64,000 nucleotides of DNA from an uncultured Bacteroidia bacterium (GCA_902788095.1 CADAIT010000002.1:73764-137763); one strand, 5' to 3'; shown: positions 26,722 to 35,071, numbered from the stretch's first letter. The notes: a model not told the origin generated them from the letters alone. Program-made: numbers and translations.

Positions 26722-27886
26722 AGGCTATCCCGGCGTTCCGGGCAAAAGCCGCATCCGCGTCGCTGTCCCCCACCATGACGCATCGCTGCGGATTCAGGGA
26801 CGGTAAAAGCGCGCAGGCCTCCCGAAACATGCCCGGATTGGGTTTCCGGCGCGGGTCGTCGTCAGAAACGGCCGTACAGGTAAGTACAAGGTCCATGCGG
26901 CCGCCGGCTTCCAGGATTTCCTGCATCATGCGGGCGTGGATACCGGCCAAGTCCGCATCCGTCATCTCGCCCTTCCCTACGCCGCGCTGGTTGGTCACCA
27001 GGACGATATTTCTGAACTTGGCGGCCCATAACGGCAGTGCCTGCAGGATGCCCGGCATCCATTGCCAGTCGGCCCAGGATTTCACGTATGTGCCTTTCAA
27101 AAGGCGGTTGAGCACCCCGTCGCGGTCCAGGAACAGGGTTTCCGCCTCGCTCGCCAGCAGCTGTGCCGATGCTTTCTGCACGGCAAACCAGGCGGGAATC
27201 TCCCACTGCGCCTTGTCATAATCTTCGGGAATGCCGATGTCGATGAAATAGTGCTCCGCAGGCCAGCCTTTGAGTTCGCGGGCAGCGGCCAGAGGTTCCA
27301 AGACCTCTTTTTCAAAGGAAAAACGCTCCGGCAGCGCCTCCGGGTGCAAGCGGGTGCGGTCAATGGCATATACCCCGGCGTTGATGAATCCTTCCTCACA
27401 GTAGCTTTTTTCACGGAAGGCGACGATGGTCTGAGATTCGCCCGGCATGCTTCGCTCGGCCGGCATGACAGAAACTGCGCCATAGCGGCTGAAAGCTTTC
27501 ATCGGCTTCAGCGCGACGGTCACCGGCCCGTCGAAGGGCATGGCATCCAGCGGCAAGGGGAAAAAGGTATCGCCGTTGAGCACCAGCACCCGTTCCGAGC
27601 GGCATTTTTCCAGTGCCAGGCGAATGCCGCCCCCCGTGCCCAGCGGCGTCTCTTCCACGGCGAAATCGTAGGTAAAAGGCCAAGTGCAGGCCTGCACAAA
27701 GGACATTACCTGTTCCTTCAGGTAACCAAGCGAAAACACCACGTGTTCAACCGGATAGAGACTCAGATATTCCAGCAGGAAGCCCAAGAAAGGACGCCCG
27801 GCCACAGGAGCCAGACATTTGGGGATATCGTGCACCACGGAACGTAAGCGGGTACCCTGCCCCCCTGCAAGGATTATAACTTCCAT
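26690..27886 (-). CDS. Fused heptose-1-phosphate guanylyltransferase and HAD heptose-bisphosphate phosphatase
   Basis: A 398-residue two-domain protein. Residues 1-235 are a sugar nucleotidyltransferase (ILAGGQGTRL; IPKCLAPVAGRPFL), which with hddA next door fits HddC. Residues about 240-398 are a GmhB/HisB-N type HAD phosphatase: FLDRDGVLN, VTNQRGVGKGEM, RRKPNPGMF and MVGDSDADAAFA. The zinc loop of GmhB (several Cys and His before RKP) is reduced to one Cys. The two activities are steps 3 and 4 of GDP-D-glycero-alpha-D-manno-heptose synthesis. The gene overlaps hddA by 13 bases. Exact sugar is inferred from context. Confidence 0.85.
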   Translation of the reverse strand: MEVIILAGGQGTRLRSVVHDIPKCLAPVAGRPFLGFLLEYLSLYPVEHVVFSLGYLKEQVMSFVQACTWPFTYDFAVEETPLGTGGGIRLALEKCRSERVLVLNGDTFFPLPLDAMPFDGPVTVALKPMKAFSRYGAVSVMPAERSMPGESQTIVAFREKSYCEEGFINAGVYAIDRTRLHPEALPERFSFEKEVLEPLAAARELKGWPAEHYFIDIGIPEDYDKAQWEIPAWFAVQKASAQLLASEAETLFLDRDGVLNRLLKGTYVKSWADWQWMPGILQALPLWAAKFRNIVLVTNQRGVGKGEMTDADLAGIHARMMQEILEAGGRMDLVLTCTAVSDDDPRRKPNPGMFREACALLPSLNPQRCVMVGDSDADAAFARNAGIAFIRLLPEAVS

Positions 27887-28896
27887 GCCACGGCGCCGGT
27901 TTGGGTAAACTGGAACGGAACCACCTGCCCGGTCAGGAGGGAAAGGGCCTTGCGGACAGCCTCACGCTTTTGCGGCGGCACCATGAGCATGATAAAGCCC
28001 CCGCCGCCGGCTCCGGACACTTTGCCGGAAAGGGCGCCGGCTGCCAGGGCCACGTCAAAGGCCTCCTGAATCTGCGGATTGGTAATGGCGTCAGCCATCT
28101 TTTTCTTGTCCTCCCAGGCGGCGCCCAGGATACGGGCAAACGTGGCCATGTCCCCCTGCAGGAGCGCCAGCTTCATGTCAATGGCGCTCTGTTTGATACG
28201 GTGCATGGCTTCCACGGCCACCGTATCCCCTTTACGCGCAGCCTGCTGCTGCTTTTCAATGATGGCGGCCCCTTCCCGGCTCCGGCCCGTAAAATACAGC
28301 AGCAGAGAACCTTCCAACTCCCGCACAATCCAATCCTTTACGCGCAGCGGATTCACAATCACCAGGTCGCTGGGAAGGAATTCCATGAAATTGAATCCGC
28401 CGAAAGCGGCGGCGTATTGGTCCTGTTTTCCGCCGGAGAGCAGCAGGTCCTTGCGCTCGATTTCGTACGCCAGCCGGGCCAGTTCGTAGTCTCCCAGCGG
28501 GATATCCATCCATTCGGCAAAGCATTTGAGGATGCATACGACCATGGTGGAGGAGGTGCCCAGGCCGGAACCGGCAGGCGCATCGTTATACGTGGTAATG
28601 GCAAAACCCGGCGCAGGCACGGGACCGAAATCCCGCACGACGCGGTTATATACCCCATCTACCAGGAGGGCGCCCGAGGAGAGCGGGCCGGTACCCAGGG
28701 GCACTTCGCACCGCACACCGGCATCGGCCGCATTTACCTGCACCAAAGGCCGTTTCAGCGGTTCGATGGTACAATAGGCAGCCAGGCTGATGGTGGCGTT
28801 CAATACATTGCCGCCGTACAGGTCACTGTACGGAGAGACGTCGGTTCCGCCGCCGGCGAGGCCCAGACGGAGCGGGGCTTTACTTCTGATAATCAT
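27874..28896 (-). CDS. hddA: D-glycero-D-manno-heptose 7-phosphate kinase, GHMP family
   Basis: A 340-residue GHMP kinase. It opens with SKAPLRLGLAGGGTDVSPYSD, the HddA-type N-terminus; the ATP-binding loop is APAGSGLGTSSTMVV and motif 3 is KVSGAGGGGFIML. HddA phosphorylates heptose 7-phosphate at C1 in the GDP-heptose route. The isomerase gmhA is not in the window. Fucokinase-like homologues are the main alternative, but the fused HddC-GmhB gene directly downstream supports heptose. Its ATG overlaps the fprA stop by 4 bases. Confidence 0.87.
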   Translation of the reverse strand: MIIRSKAPLRLGLAGGGTDVSPYSDLYGGNVLNATISLAAYCTIEPLKRPLVQVNAADAGVRCEVPLGTGPLSSGALLVDGVYNRVVRDFGPVPAPGFAITTYNDAPAGSGLGTSSTMVVCILKCFAEWMDIPLGDYELARLAYEIERKDLLLSGGKQDQYAAAFGGFNFMEFLPSDLVIVNPLRVKDWIVRELEGSLLLYFTGRSREGAAIIEKQQQAARKGDTVAVEAMHRIKQSAIDMKLALLQGDMATFARILGAAWEDKKKMADAITNPQIQEAFDVALAAGALSGKVSGAGGGGFIMLMVPPQKREAVRKALSLLTGQVVPFQFTQTGAVAWKL

Positions 28897-30068
28897 GCCA
28901 AAATAGCGTTTGCAAGGGCTTCCAGGGCGGCTTTGTCTTCCGCTTTGTAGCGGCTGCGGATTGTCACCAGCTCCCCAATCTGCTCCACGTCCTTCATGGC
29001 GCCAAGCATTTCTTTCATCACGCGGCCGGCGCTGGGGGCCCAGGAACCGTTTTCAATAAGGGCGACATGGCGTTTCTGCCAGCCTTTCATCTGCAGGCTG
29101 TGCAGGAAGTCGTACGCAGGCGTAAACAGACCTGCGTCGTAAGAGGCGGCGGCCAGAACCATCGTCCCGTACCGGAAAGCGTCTTCCACGGCTTCCGCAC
29201 GGTCTTCCCGGGTAAGGTCGCACACGGCCACCTTGGGGCAGCCTTTGGCGCGGAGCATATCGGCCAGTTTGAGGGCCACCTCCGCCGTACCGCCGTGGAT
29301 GGAGGCATACGCCACGAATACGCCGGGCGTTTCTACGCCGTAACTGCTCCAGGTATTGTATAAATCAAGGTAAGAGGCCAGGTTTTCACGCAGGATGGGA
29401 CCATGCAGCGGAGCTATCATGCCTACCTGCAGATTGGCGGCCTTTTTCAGCAATGCCTGCACCTGGGGGCCGTATTTACCGCAGATGTTGAAGTAATAGC
29501 GGCGGCCTTCGCAGGCCCAGTCTTTCTCCTCATCGCCCCAGAAACCGCATTTCTCCAGGGCGCCGAACTTACCGAAAGCATCGGCCGAAAAAAGGATTCG
29601 GGAGGCGGGCTCATAGCTCACCATCACTTCCGGCCAGTGCACCATGGGGGCGGCGAAGAACTGCAGGCTGCGGGAGCCCAGATTGAGCGTGTCGCCTTCT
29701 TTCACGGCCAGGGTGCGGAAGGTTTTTCCCGGCTGGAACTGCCCGAGGAATTTAAGGGCCATAGCGCTTGCAACTATCTGGACGGCAGGATATTTCTCTG
29801 CCAACTTGCCAATCAGGGCCGAGTGGTCCGGTTCCATGTGGTGCACCACCAGATAGTCCGGCTGCCGGCCGTCCAGCGCCTCTTCCAGGTTTCTGAACCA
29901 GGCTTCCTCCACGCGGGCGTCCGCCGTATCCAGAATGGCAATTTTATCGTCCTTGAGCAGATAAGAATTATAGGCCATGCCTTCCGGCACAACATATTGG
30001 CTTTCAAACAAATCCAGGGTAAGATTATCCGTCCCTATGTAAAAGATGCTGCGTGCGATTTCTTTCAT
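28893..30068 (-). CDS. A-type flavoprotein (FprA family)
   Basis: The start is at the ATG at 30068 (MKEIARSIFYIG); upstream frame sequence is AT-rich leader. The protein has 391 residues: an N-terminal metallo-beta-lactamase-like di-iron domain (HHMEPDHSALIG, then HWPEVMVSYEP and APLHGPILRE with metal ligands) and a C-terminal flavodoxin domain (FVAYASIHGGTAEVALKLADML). Such proteins reduce O2 or NO to protect anaerobes. There is no rubredoxin domain, so an external electron donor is expected. A TATCTTTG -7 element lies 19 bases upstream. Confidence 0.93.
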   Translation of the reverse strand: MKEIARSIFYIGTDNLTLDLFESQYVVPEGMAYNSYLLKDDKIAILDTADARVEEAWFRNLEEALDGRQPDYLVVHHMEPDHSALIGKLAEKYPAVQIVASAMALKFLGQFQPGKTFRTLAVKEGDTLNLGSRSLQFFAAPMVHWPEVMVSYEPASRILFSADAFGKFGALEKCGFWGDEEKDWACEGRRYYFNICGKYGPQVQALLKKAANLQVGMIAPLHGPILRENLASYLDLYNTWSSYGVETPGVFVAYASIHGGTAEVALKLADMLRAKGCPKVAVCDLTREDRAEAVEDAFRYGTMVLAAASYDAGLFTPAYDFLHSLQMKGWQKRHVALIENGSWAPSAGRVMKEMLGAMKDVEQIGELVTIRSRYKAEDKAALEALANAILA

Positions 30069-30087
30069 ATCCGTTTCTATTGAATTA

Positions 30088-30095
30088 CAAAGATA
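30088..30095 (-). promoter_or_regulatory. -7 element of the FprA-hddA-hddC/gmhB operon
   Basis: TATCTTTG on the minus strand, 19 bases before the ATG; the three genes downstream overlap, so this is likely their common promoter. Confidence 0.6.
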
Positions 30096-30134
30096 AAAAT
30101 AAAATGCGTATCTTGCGGAAAATTTTGGCTTAGT

Positions 30135-31349
30135 ATGACTCTGAAAAAGTATATAAAACAGTTTATCCAACGGCATATCTACATTTACGAAGATTTGGAC
30201 ACGGCAGGAGCCGCCCAGCGTATCAAAAGCAATATCTGGTTCCGCGGCACCAATGTCTGGATTCTCGCTTTCTCCATCATCATCGCCTCTGTAGGCTTGA
30301 ATGTGAATTCCACGGCGGTGATTATCGGCGCCATGCTCATATCCCCGCTCATGGGGCCCATCATCGGAACCGGCCTGGCGCTGGGAACCAATGACCTGGA
30401 TTTGCTCAAGTCGGCCGTAAAAAACCTCCTGGTGATGGTGCTCATCTCCCTGGCGGCCTCCACGCTGTTTTTTATCGTCTCTCCCCTGGACCTGGTGAAC
30501 CCCACGGAGTTGGAAGCCCGTACCAGTCCCACCATCTATGACGTGCTCATCGCCCTGTTCGGCGGTCTGGCCGGCATTCTGGAGAATACCCGCAAGGAGC
30601 GCGGAACTGTACTTTCAGGCGTCGCTATCGCCACAGCCCTCATGCCGCCGCTGTGCACCGCAGGATACGGACTTGCACACTGGGACATGCATTTCTTCCT
30701 GGGCGCCCTGTATCTCTTTGTAATCAACAGCGTATTCATCGCCCTGGCCACCTACCTCATGGTCAAATATCTGCGCTTCGAGACGGTGGCCGGGCTGGAT
30801 GTCACCTCCGCCAAACGCAAGCGCAACCTCATATCGGCCGTTCTCATCATTGTGCTCGTGCCCAGCATCTGGACCGCCATCGGCCTCATCGGCGAGAACA
30901 ATTACGAGCGCAATGTGCAAGTCATGATGAATGAAGACCGCTTCGTGGGCCCGCGCACGTATGTTTACGATTACGTGGTCAAGGGCCGTACCGTGAATTT
31001 TTCGCTGGCCGGCGAACCGCTCACCGACGAGACGCGCAAGGCCTTTCTGGAACGCGCCGCCAATCATCATATCAAGGCCCAGACCATCACCATAACGGAA
31101 CATTCGGTGGGCATGAGCCAGAAAGACATGGATGCACTCATCAACGAAGTGTACGCCCGTACGGAGGCGGAGCTCAACGAGAACGACCGGCAGATAGGTG
31201 GATTTGAATCCCGCCTGAAGTCGCTGGAAGGCCGTTTGGACGGGGTAATTGCCATGAACGATTCCCTTCATGCACGCAACCTCCAGCTGCAGCACGAAGT
31301 CGATTCCCTTGCCGCATTGACCCGGTCCCATCAAGGCAGGAAAAAATAA
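30135..31349 (+). CDS. DUF389 family membrane protein
   Basis: A 404-residue protein. After a short cytoplasmic lead come about six membrane helices with the DUF389 core NSTAVIIGAMLISPLMGPIIGTGLALG and GVAIATALMPPLCTAGYGLA. A soluble C-terminal half follows, ending in a coiled coil (about residues 340-400, with ERLDGVIAMNDSL-like heptads). The family is of unknown function, and transport has been suggested. The soluble tail is longer than in the shortest members. It stands alone upstream of tRNA-Cys. Confidence 0.85.
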   Translation: MTLKKYIKQFIQRHIYIYEDLDTAGAAQRIKSNIWFRGTNVWILAFSIIIASVGLNVNSTAVIIGAMLISPLMGPIIGTGLALGTNDLDLLKSAVKNLLVMVLISLAASTLFFIVSPLDLVNPTELEARTSPTIYDVLIALFGGLAGILENTRKERGTVLSGVAIATALMPPLCTAGYGLAHWDMHFFLGALYLFVINSVFIALATYLMVKYLRFETVAGLDVTSAKRKRNLISAVLIIVLVPSIWTAIGLIGENNYERNVQVMMNEDRFVGPRTYVYDYVVKGRTVNFSLAGEPLTDETRKAFLERAANHHIKAQTITITEHSVGMSQKDMDALINEVYARTEAELNENDRQIGGFESRLKSLEGRLDGVIAMNDSLHARNLQLQHEVDSLAALTRSHQGRKK

Positions 31350-31351
31350 AT

Positions 31352-31382
31352 TTTGAGATTTCTTAAAAAGGTGCTATCTTTG
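31352..31382 (+). promoter_or_regulatory. Promoter of tRNA-Cys
   Basis: TTTG (31352-31355), 19 bases, TATCTTTG (31375-31382): a full-consensus Bacteroidetes promoter, 11 bases before the tRNA. Confidence 0.85.
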
Positions 31383-31393
31383 CAATCCTTTCC

Positions 31394-31464
31394 GGTGCGA
31401 TGGCCGAGTGGTTAGGCACAGGTCTGCAAAACCTGCTACAGCGGTTCGATTCCGCTTCGCACCT
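31394..31464 (+). tRNA. tRNA-Cys (anticodon GCA)
   Basis: A 71-base cloverleaf. The acceptor stem GGTGCGA pairs with TCGCACC, the anticodon stem CAGGT pairs with ACCTG around loop CTGCAAA, and the T arm is GCGG-TTCGATT-CCGC. The discriminator base is T (U73), as expected for tRNA-Cys, and CCA is not encoded. Its 3' end is the integration site of the element that follows. Confidence 0.96.
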
Positions 31465-31465
31465 C
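31453..31465. repeat. Left attachment core (attL), inside tRNA-Cys
   Basis: CGCTTCGCACCTC, the 3' end of tRNA-Cys, identical to 39438-39450. Confidence 0.85.
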
Positions 31466-31472
31466 TTAAATC

Positions 31473-31502
31473 GCCCTTACAGATGTCTGTAGGGGCTTTC
31501 TT
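31473..31502 (+). terminator. Terminator after tRNA-Cys, supplied by the element
   Basis: An 11-pair stem (31473-31483 with 31486-31496, one G-U) is followed by TTTCTT. It lies within the element, just inside attL, and would end the tRNA transcript. Confidence 0.7.
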
Positions 31503-31521
31503 GTACCCAAATTTGTACCCG
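31501..31521. repeat. Left copy of the 21-bp integrase arm-type repeat
   Basis: A 21-base sequence made of two TTGTACCC-like half sites separated by AAA. It is identical to 39309-39329 and lies 36 bases inside attL. Confidence 0.8.
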
Positions 31522-31808
31522 TATCACATAAAAGGCCCCGATTTCTTTACTTCAAGAACCGGGGCTATTGCATTGTTGTCAGTCTATTATGAGATGACGT
31601 TACAAAGGTATGAATAATAATCGGAATCTCCCAGAACTATGAAAAGAGAAAGCACGGATCTCGAAGGGGTACGGGGGTATTTTGCCCAACCATCACACAC
31701 AGAGAGGGTGCGATTCCAAAATTTTTTTATTGAAAAAACGCCGAAGGTATTACTCCGGCGCTTTCTATTTTGAAGATAGATTTGAGCTTATCAGTATTAG
31801 GTAAACGT
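31522..31808. other. Non-coding left end of the element
   Basis: No gene is visible. It holds a hairpin at 31535-31565 (GCCCCG with CGGGGC) followed on the minus strand by CTTTT, a likely second terminator, and the lipoprotein terminator at 31733-31760. Confidence 0.6.
31733..31760 (-). terminator. Terminator of the cargo lipoprotein operon
   Basis: A minus-strand stem of 8 pairs (31753-31760 with 31739-31746, 6-base loop) followed by six T. One pair is a G-U that exists only in the minus-strand RNA, which fixes the orientation. Confidence 0.85.
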
Positions 31809-32213
31809 CTATTTCTTTACCCTAAACTGCAACGAACTACCTGCTTTCCCCGACATGGTAATTTCTGCCACATTCCCTTCCATGGAATGAACTGTATAGG
31901 TATAGAATAAACTTCCATCTACATAAGTTCTGATAGTTTTCCCGTGGGCATCATATGTCCCACTACCATTACCAAAATAACCGGTGCCGTAATATGTCCC
32001 GTCTGTATTAAATCTGATGGAGAACTGTAGGTCTTTGTAGGCTGGCCTAGTAATATCAATCCACTTGCCATCCAGCAGATACTCTGATCCGTGCCATGTT
32101 CCTCCGCAAAGAACTTCTTTAGGATAGTTAAAATCCCACGTGTCGCCTTTCTGGCATGCGTTAAATGCGAGGCTTGCGATTAAGCAAAGCACAAATAATA
32201 GAATCTTTTTCAT
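31809..32213 (-). CDS. Small lipoprotein, lipocalin-like, element cargo
   Basis: A 134-residue protein with a lipoprotein signal (MKKILLFVLCLIASLAFNAC, Cys20). The mature part reads as an eight-strand barrel: CGGTWHGSEYLL, FSIRFNTDGTYYGTGYFG, GTYDAHGKTIRTYV, YTVHSMEGNVAEITM. This pattern is seen in lipocalin-like Bacteroidales lipoproteins. It follows the neighbouring lipoprotein gene by 4 bases and is ended by a strong terminator. The function is unknown; masking of a surface receptor is one possibility for a mobile-element cargo lipoprotein, but nothing in the sequence proves it. Confidence 0.7.
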   Translation of the reverse strand: MKKILLFVLCLIASLAFNACQKGDTWDFNYPKEVLCGGTWHGSEYLLDGKWIDITRPAYKDLQFSIRFNTDGTYYGTGYFGNGSGTYDAHGKTIRTYVDGSLFYTYTVHSMEGNVAEITMSGKAGSSLQFRVKK

Positions 32214-32217
32214 ACAC

Positions 32218-33066
32218 TTATTTGGTTAGTATTTCACTTAATTCTTCAGCCATTTCGTCTAGGACGCTTTCGTGGCGTGCTGCTTTAGATTCATCAGGTA
32301 GCATAAAAGCCAAAAGGACACCTCCTAATTGAGAAGAGTATTGAAGACCGCCTACATAGTCAATTTTTTCTTCTTCTTTGTCCCCCTTCATATGGACAAA
32401 GTATGCCGAATACTTTGACAAATCGAATGAGAAGACTGAATACCTCTCAGAAACGAAATTAGCCAGGTTTGATAAGTATGAAGGGCTAATTAAGACGCCA
32501 CATGTGTTCAGCACCCCATTTTTACTTGAATAAACAACATAAGGAGACTTAACATTCCCAGTTTTATATACTAGCATAGATGATGTTGAGCGTCCATCTA
32601 GACTCCTTTTCGCTGAGGCCTCTTCAACCTGTATTGCGCCAATATTAAGTCCTAAATTCAATGAAGCATCGTAGTAAATCGTTTCTCCATCTGCAAAGCT
32701 AATTCCTGCTTTATGACAAATGAAAGGGAGATCGTAATCAGTATATTTTGGAGTTACTTCAACGGAAAGATAACCGACCCCAGGACATGGAATTTGCGTA
32801 TAGCCTACATGTTTGGGAATAATCTCCTTTTTGGCAGCGTCTACGTCTGCTACAAAATAGTTATTTGGCTCCCACGAGAGATTATCAAGGTTCTCCCCTT
32901 TTATTGGCACATTATTTCCAACTGTAATTCTGTGATACCTATACTCTGTCAACTTGGGTGTTTTATCCCCCTCCTTCTCTTTCTCTTTGGTGCACGAAGC
33001 GAGAAATAACAGTGATGCCCCAATTACTAAGGAGATAAGAGTCTGGAAATGTAAATGTCTTTTCAT
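32218..33066 (-). CDS. Lipoprotein of unknown function, element cargo
   Basis: The start is at the ATG at 33066, where a lipoprotein signal begins (MKRHLHFQTLISLVIGASLLFLASC, Cys25); the longer frame adds untranslated leader. The product has 282 residues. After the Cys comes a KEKEKEGDK linker, then a mixed alpha/beta protein with no family I recognise. Two internal cysteine pairs are possible. The C-terminal 40 residues are helical and charged. It is the first gene of a two-gene operon with a complete promoter at 33229-33259 and a 155-base leader that contains two short hairpins. Confidence 0.7.
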   Translation of the reverse strand: MKRHLHFQTLISLVIGASLLFLASCTKEKEKEGDKTPKLTEYRYHRITVGNNVPIKGENLDNLSWEPNNYFVADVDAAKKEIIPKHVGYTQIPCPGVGYLSVEVTPKYTDYDLPFICHKAGISFADGETIYYDASLNLGLNIGAIQVEEASAKRSLDGRSTSSMLVYKTGNVKSPYVVYSSKNGVLNTCGVLISPSYLSNLANFVSERYSVFSFDLSKYSAYFVHMKGDKEEEKIDYVGGLQYSSQLGGVLLAFMLPDESKAARHESVLDEMAEELSEILTK

Positions 33067-33084
33067 AATATGTGGAATAAAAAA

Positions 33085-33156
33085 GCGTGCACCGCCTTGC
33101 ACGCCATCAGGGCTGCGACACCCCACCGTTAATGCTAAGCAGTACACGCCGTGTAC
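33085..33156 (-). promoter_or_regulatory. Hairpins in the leader of the cargo lipoprotein mRNA
   Basis: GCGTGCA pairs with TGCACGC (33085-33104), and a 15-base near-palindrome GTACACG-C-CGTGTAC lies at 33142-33156. Both are between promoter and start codon and could regulate translation or stability. Confidence 0.4.
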
Positions 33157-33228
33157 GCCTGCACCTTATAACGGTATTAGCCTTAAAAATCAAGTGTCGC
33201 AGTTCGATGGCTAAGGCAATATGTATCG

Positions 33229-33259
33229 CAAATATAGAGAAAAACAGATGAAATTCAAA
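33229..33259 (-). promoter_or_regulatory. Promoter of the cargo lipoprotein operon
   Basis: On the minus strand TTTG (33256-33259), 19 bases, TATATTTG (33229-33236): a full Bacteroidetes promoter separate from the replication genes. Confidence 0.8.
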
Positions 33260-33315
33260 ACGACTGACACCGAATTGACAATATCATCCGTAAATCTTAA
33301 TAGTGCTCCCGCAAT

Positions 33316-33591
33316 CTACTGATACTTTATTGCTGAAGGATTGACTCTGAAAGAATAATGGAAGGTGTCCAAAGCTCTGATATAGCCCTGAATCCGTGGC
33401 TCCTGGAGCAAACGGCATCCGAGCGAAGAGGCAGAGGACACAGAGACAGACGGACTGATTATTAGGCGATATGCTAGGGATGCTGGGTATCCGAGGCAAT
33501 AAACCGCTTGGCAAAACAGCTTTTCTTTTTCATCGAGGAATGTTCTGAGCTGGGCCGGGAACATTCCGTTATTTTCATCTTTTCTTCTCAT
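33316..33591 (-). CDS. Terminase small subunit-like DNA-binding protein
   Basis: A 91-residue protein; the ATG at 33591 overlaps the primase stop by 17 bases. The pattern LDEKEKLFCQAVYCLGYPAS, then LAYRL and SSLGCRLLQEPRIQGYI, follows the N-terminal HTH domain of phage terminase small subunits (L-K-Q-K-FC-E-Y, G-ASxAAxRAGYS, AxRLLxxPxVQxxI). The oligomerisation part is short, so it is smaller than typical TerS (140-180 residues). In satellites such a protein redirects helper packaging to the satellite genome. It could instead be only a DNA-binding regulator. Confidence 0.5.
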   Translation of the reverse strand: MRRKDENNGMFPAQLRTFLDEKEKLFCQAVYCLGYPASLAYRLIISPSVSVSSASSLGCRLLQEPRIQGYIRALDTFHYSFRVNPSAIKYQ

Positions 33592-34507
33592 CGTATTCTG
33601 TATTTGATTGATTTCGTGTTTGTTGCTGATAAGCGAGTAAAGCGTCATTGATATCTTTGCATCCGGGCCATTCCACGGCTAGAGTCTCTCCGGCATCCTC
33701 CAGTACCTTGATCCCCATTTCGCAGAAAGCCTCCGCAATCTGAGCCGATGTATTACGCCCGGCATCGTCGCAATCCAGATAGAGAGATGCCGTGCTGATG
33801 TCTCCGAGTCTTCCTGCCTTAAGGTCACATACAAACCTCCTTGCCAAAGCCACGCTATTTAGAATAACAAGGTTCTCTGGTGCCCTTTTGGGAAAGATGG
33901 AGTCCGGCATCTCCACGTATGAAAGCATATCAAAGAAGCCCTCAAAAATGGCAATGTGCGAGCCTCCGTTATCAATGTAAGTGTAATGCTTGCTTGTAGC
34001 CCCTTTCCAGCTTGGGTTTCGTAATTCCCAGCCTCCGTCACGGTTCTGAAAACCGATAGCAAAGAACCTCATTTCCGGCCTGCCATCCAGATGATAATAC
34101 ACTTCTTTGCAATAGATACTAGCCAAACTTGATGATATGCCGCGTGCGTTGAGGTACTGAAGGAGCACCGGATGCTGGAGAAAACCGACTTCATCGACCA
34201 CGATTGCTGGCTTTCTGTCTGCTTTCGATGCGGGAGCAAAGTTTGCTACGGAGTAAGCCCCTGATTCCAAAATATCGGCAGCTTGAGAGAAAGAGCATCC
34301 CTCTACCGCCATAACTAGGTCTAATACGCTTCCACCACGGCCTTCTCCGTGATCATACCAGCGATTACGGGCACGGTCAATGCTGACAGATGGATTCTTA
34401 TCTCCACGCCAGAAAGCGCAAATGTTGCCCCGTGCTGGCACCTGGATTCCCTTACGCTCCAGATAGGAAGCGATTGGAATACCTTTTATCTTTTCAATGT
34501 CTCTCAT
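33575..34507 (-). CDS. Toprim-domain DNA primase of the element
   Basis: A 310-residue protein. The N-terminal 95 residues resemble the CHC2-type primase zinc domain but are degenerate (CAFWRGDKNPSVSID, WYDHGEGRGGSVLDLVM); the zinc ligands are mostly lost. The Toprim catalytic fold follows, with IAIFEGFFDMLSYVEM (catalytic Glu) and SLYLDCDDAGRNTS (DxD). It probably makes primers for replication of the excised element. It overlaps the upstream small gene by 4 bases and the terminase-like gene by 17, so all are one transcript. Confidence 0.85.
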   Translation of the reverse strand: MRDIEKIKGIPIASYLERKGIQVPARGNICAFWRGDKNPSVSIDRARNRWYDHGEGRGGSVLDLVMAVEGCSFSQAADILESGAYSVANFAPASKADRKPAIVVDEVGFLQHPVLLQYLNARGISSSLASIYCKEVYYHLDGRPEMRFFAIGFQNRDGGWELRNPSWKGATSKHYTYIDNGGSHIAIFEGFFDMLSYVEMPDSIFPKRAPENLVILNSVALARRFVCDLKAGRLGDISTASLYLDCDDAGRNTSAQIAEAFCEMGIKVLEDAGETLAVEWPGCKDINDALLAYQQQTRNQSNTEYDEKKR

Positions 34508-34986
34508 TTTGTTTTTCTTTTGAAGTAAACCTTAGGATTGTTGAGGGGAGCGAATATCCAGACCGGAGCATCGCCTTCATCATAGTACTTCCAAATCCAA
34601 TTGCCCGGAGCATACTCCGTACCCATCAAAATACCCCTGCAACAGTCTTGGCTATGAAAGAAGATATACTTGGCCTTGAGTGCCTTAATGGACTCAATCC
34701 CATCTAAGGAGAAAGCGAAGGCCCCACGCCTAAAAGCACGCTCCGACCTTTCCGACAACAGTACTACAAACTTTTCCTTCGAAGTCACAACTTCTGCGAC
34801 CTGCTGTGAAGGAGATAATTGTATGGAAATCTGCTCACGAGAGAGCCTTGTCTCTATAATGAGCGCCTTTTCCAGAAGGCGTAGTTTCTTATTCTTTATC
34901 ACGTTGTTTCTTTTTCGTGGAAGGAAAAGAAGGAAAGGAAAACACGGCTCAAACTTTCTTATATATAATATAAATGTTTCTCTCAT
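34504..34986 (-). CDS. Small protein of unknown function in the element replication operon
   Basis: The frame runs from 35088 without a stop, but the first 35 codons are AT-rich leader and overlap the helicase stop. The ATG at 34986 is used (160 residues); a GTG at 34902 is also possible (132 residues) and fits the point where coding character begins. The confident part is IIETRLSREQISIQLSPSQQVAEVVTSKEKFVVLLS, then FFHSQDCCRGILMG and APVWIFAPLNNPKVYFKRKTK. I do not recognise a family. Position between helicase and primase suggests a replication or regulatory role. Confidence 0.5.
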   Translation of the reverse strand: MRETFILYIRKFEPCFPFLLFLPRKRNNVIKNKKLRLLEKALIIETRLSREQISIQLSPSQQVAEVVTSKEKFVVLLSERSERAFRRGAFAFSLDGIESIKALKAKYIFFHSQDCCRGILMGTEYAPGNWIWKYYDEGDAPVWIFAPLNNPKVYFKRKTK

Positions 34987-35071
34987 ATATTCCTTTTCCT
35001 CCTTTTCTTCCTTTCGGTTTGATTTACAATAACATACAATATATAGTTTGAAGGAATTATAGGAAAACTGA

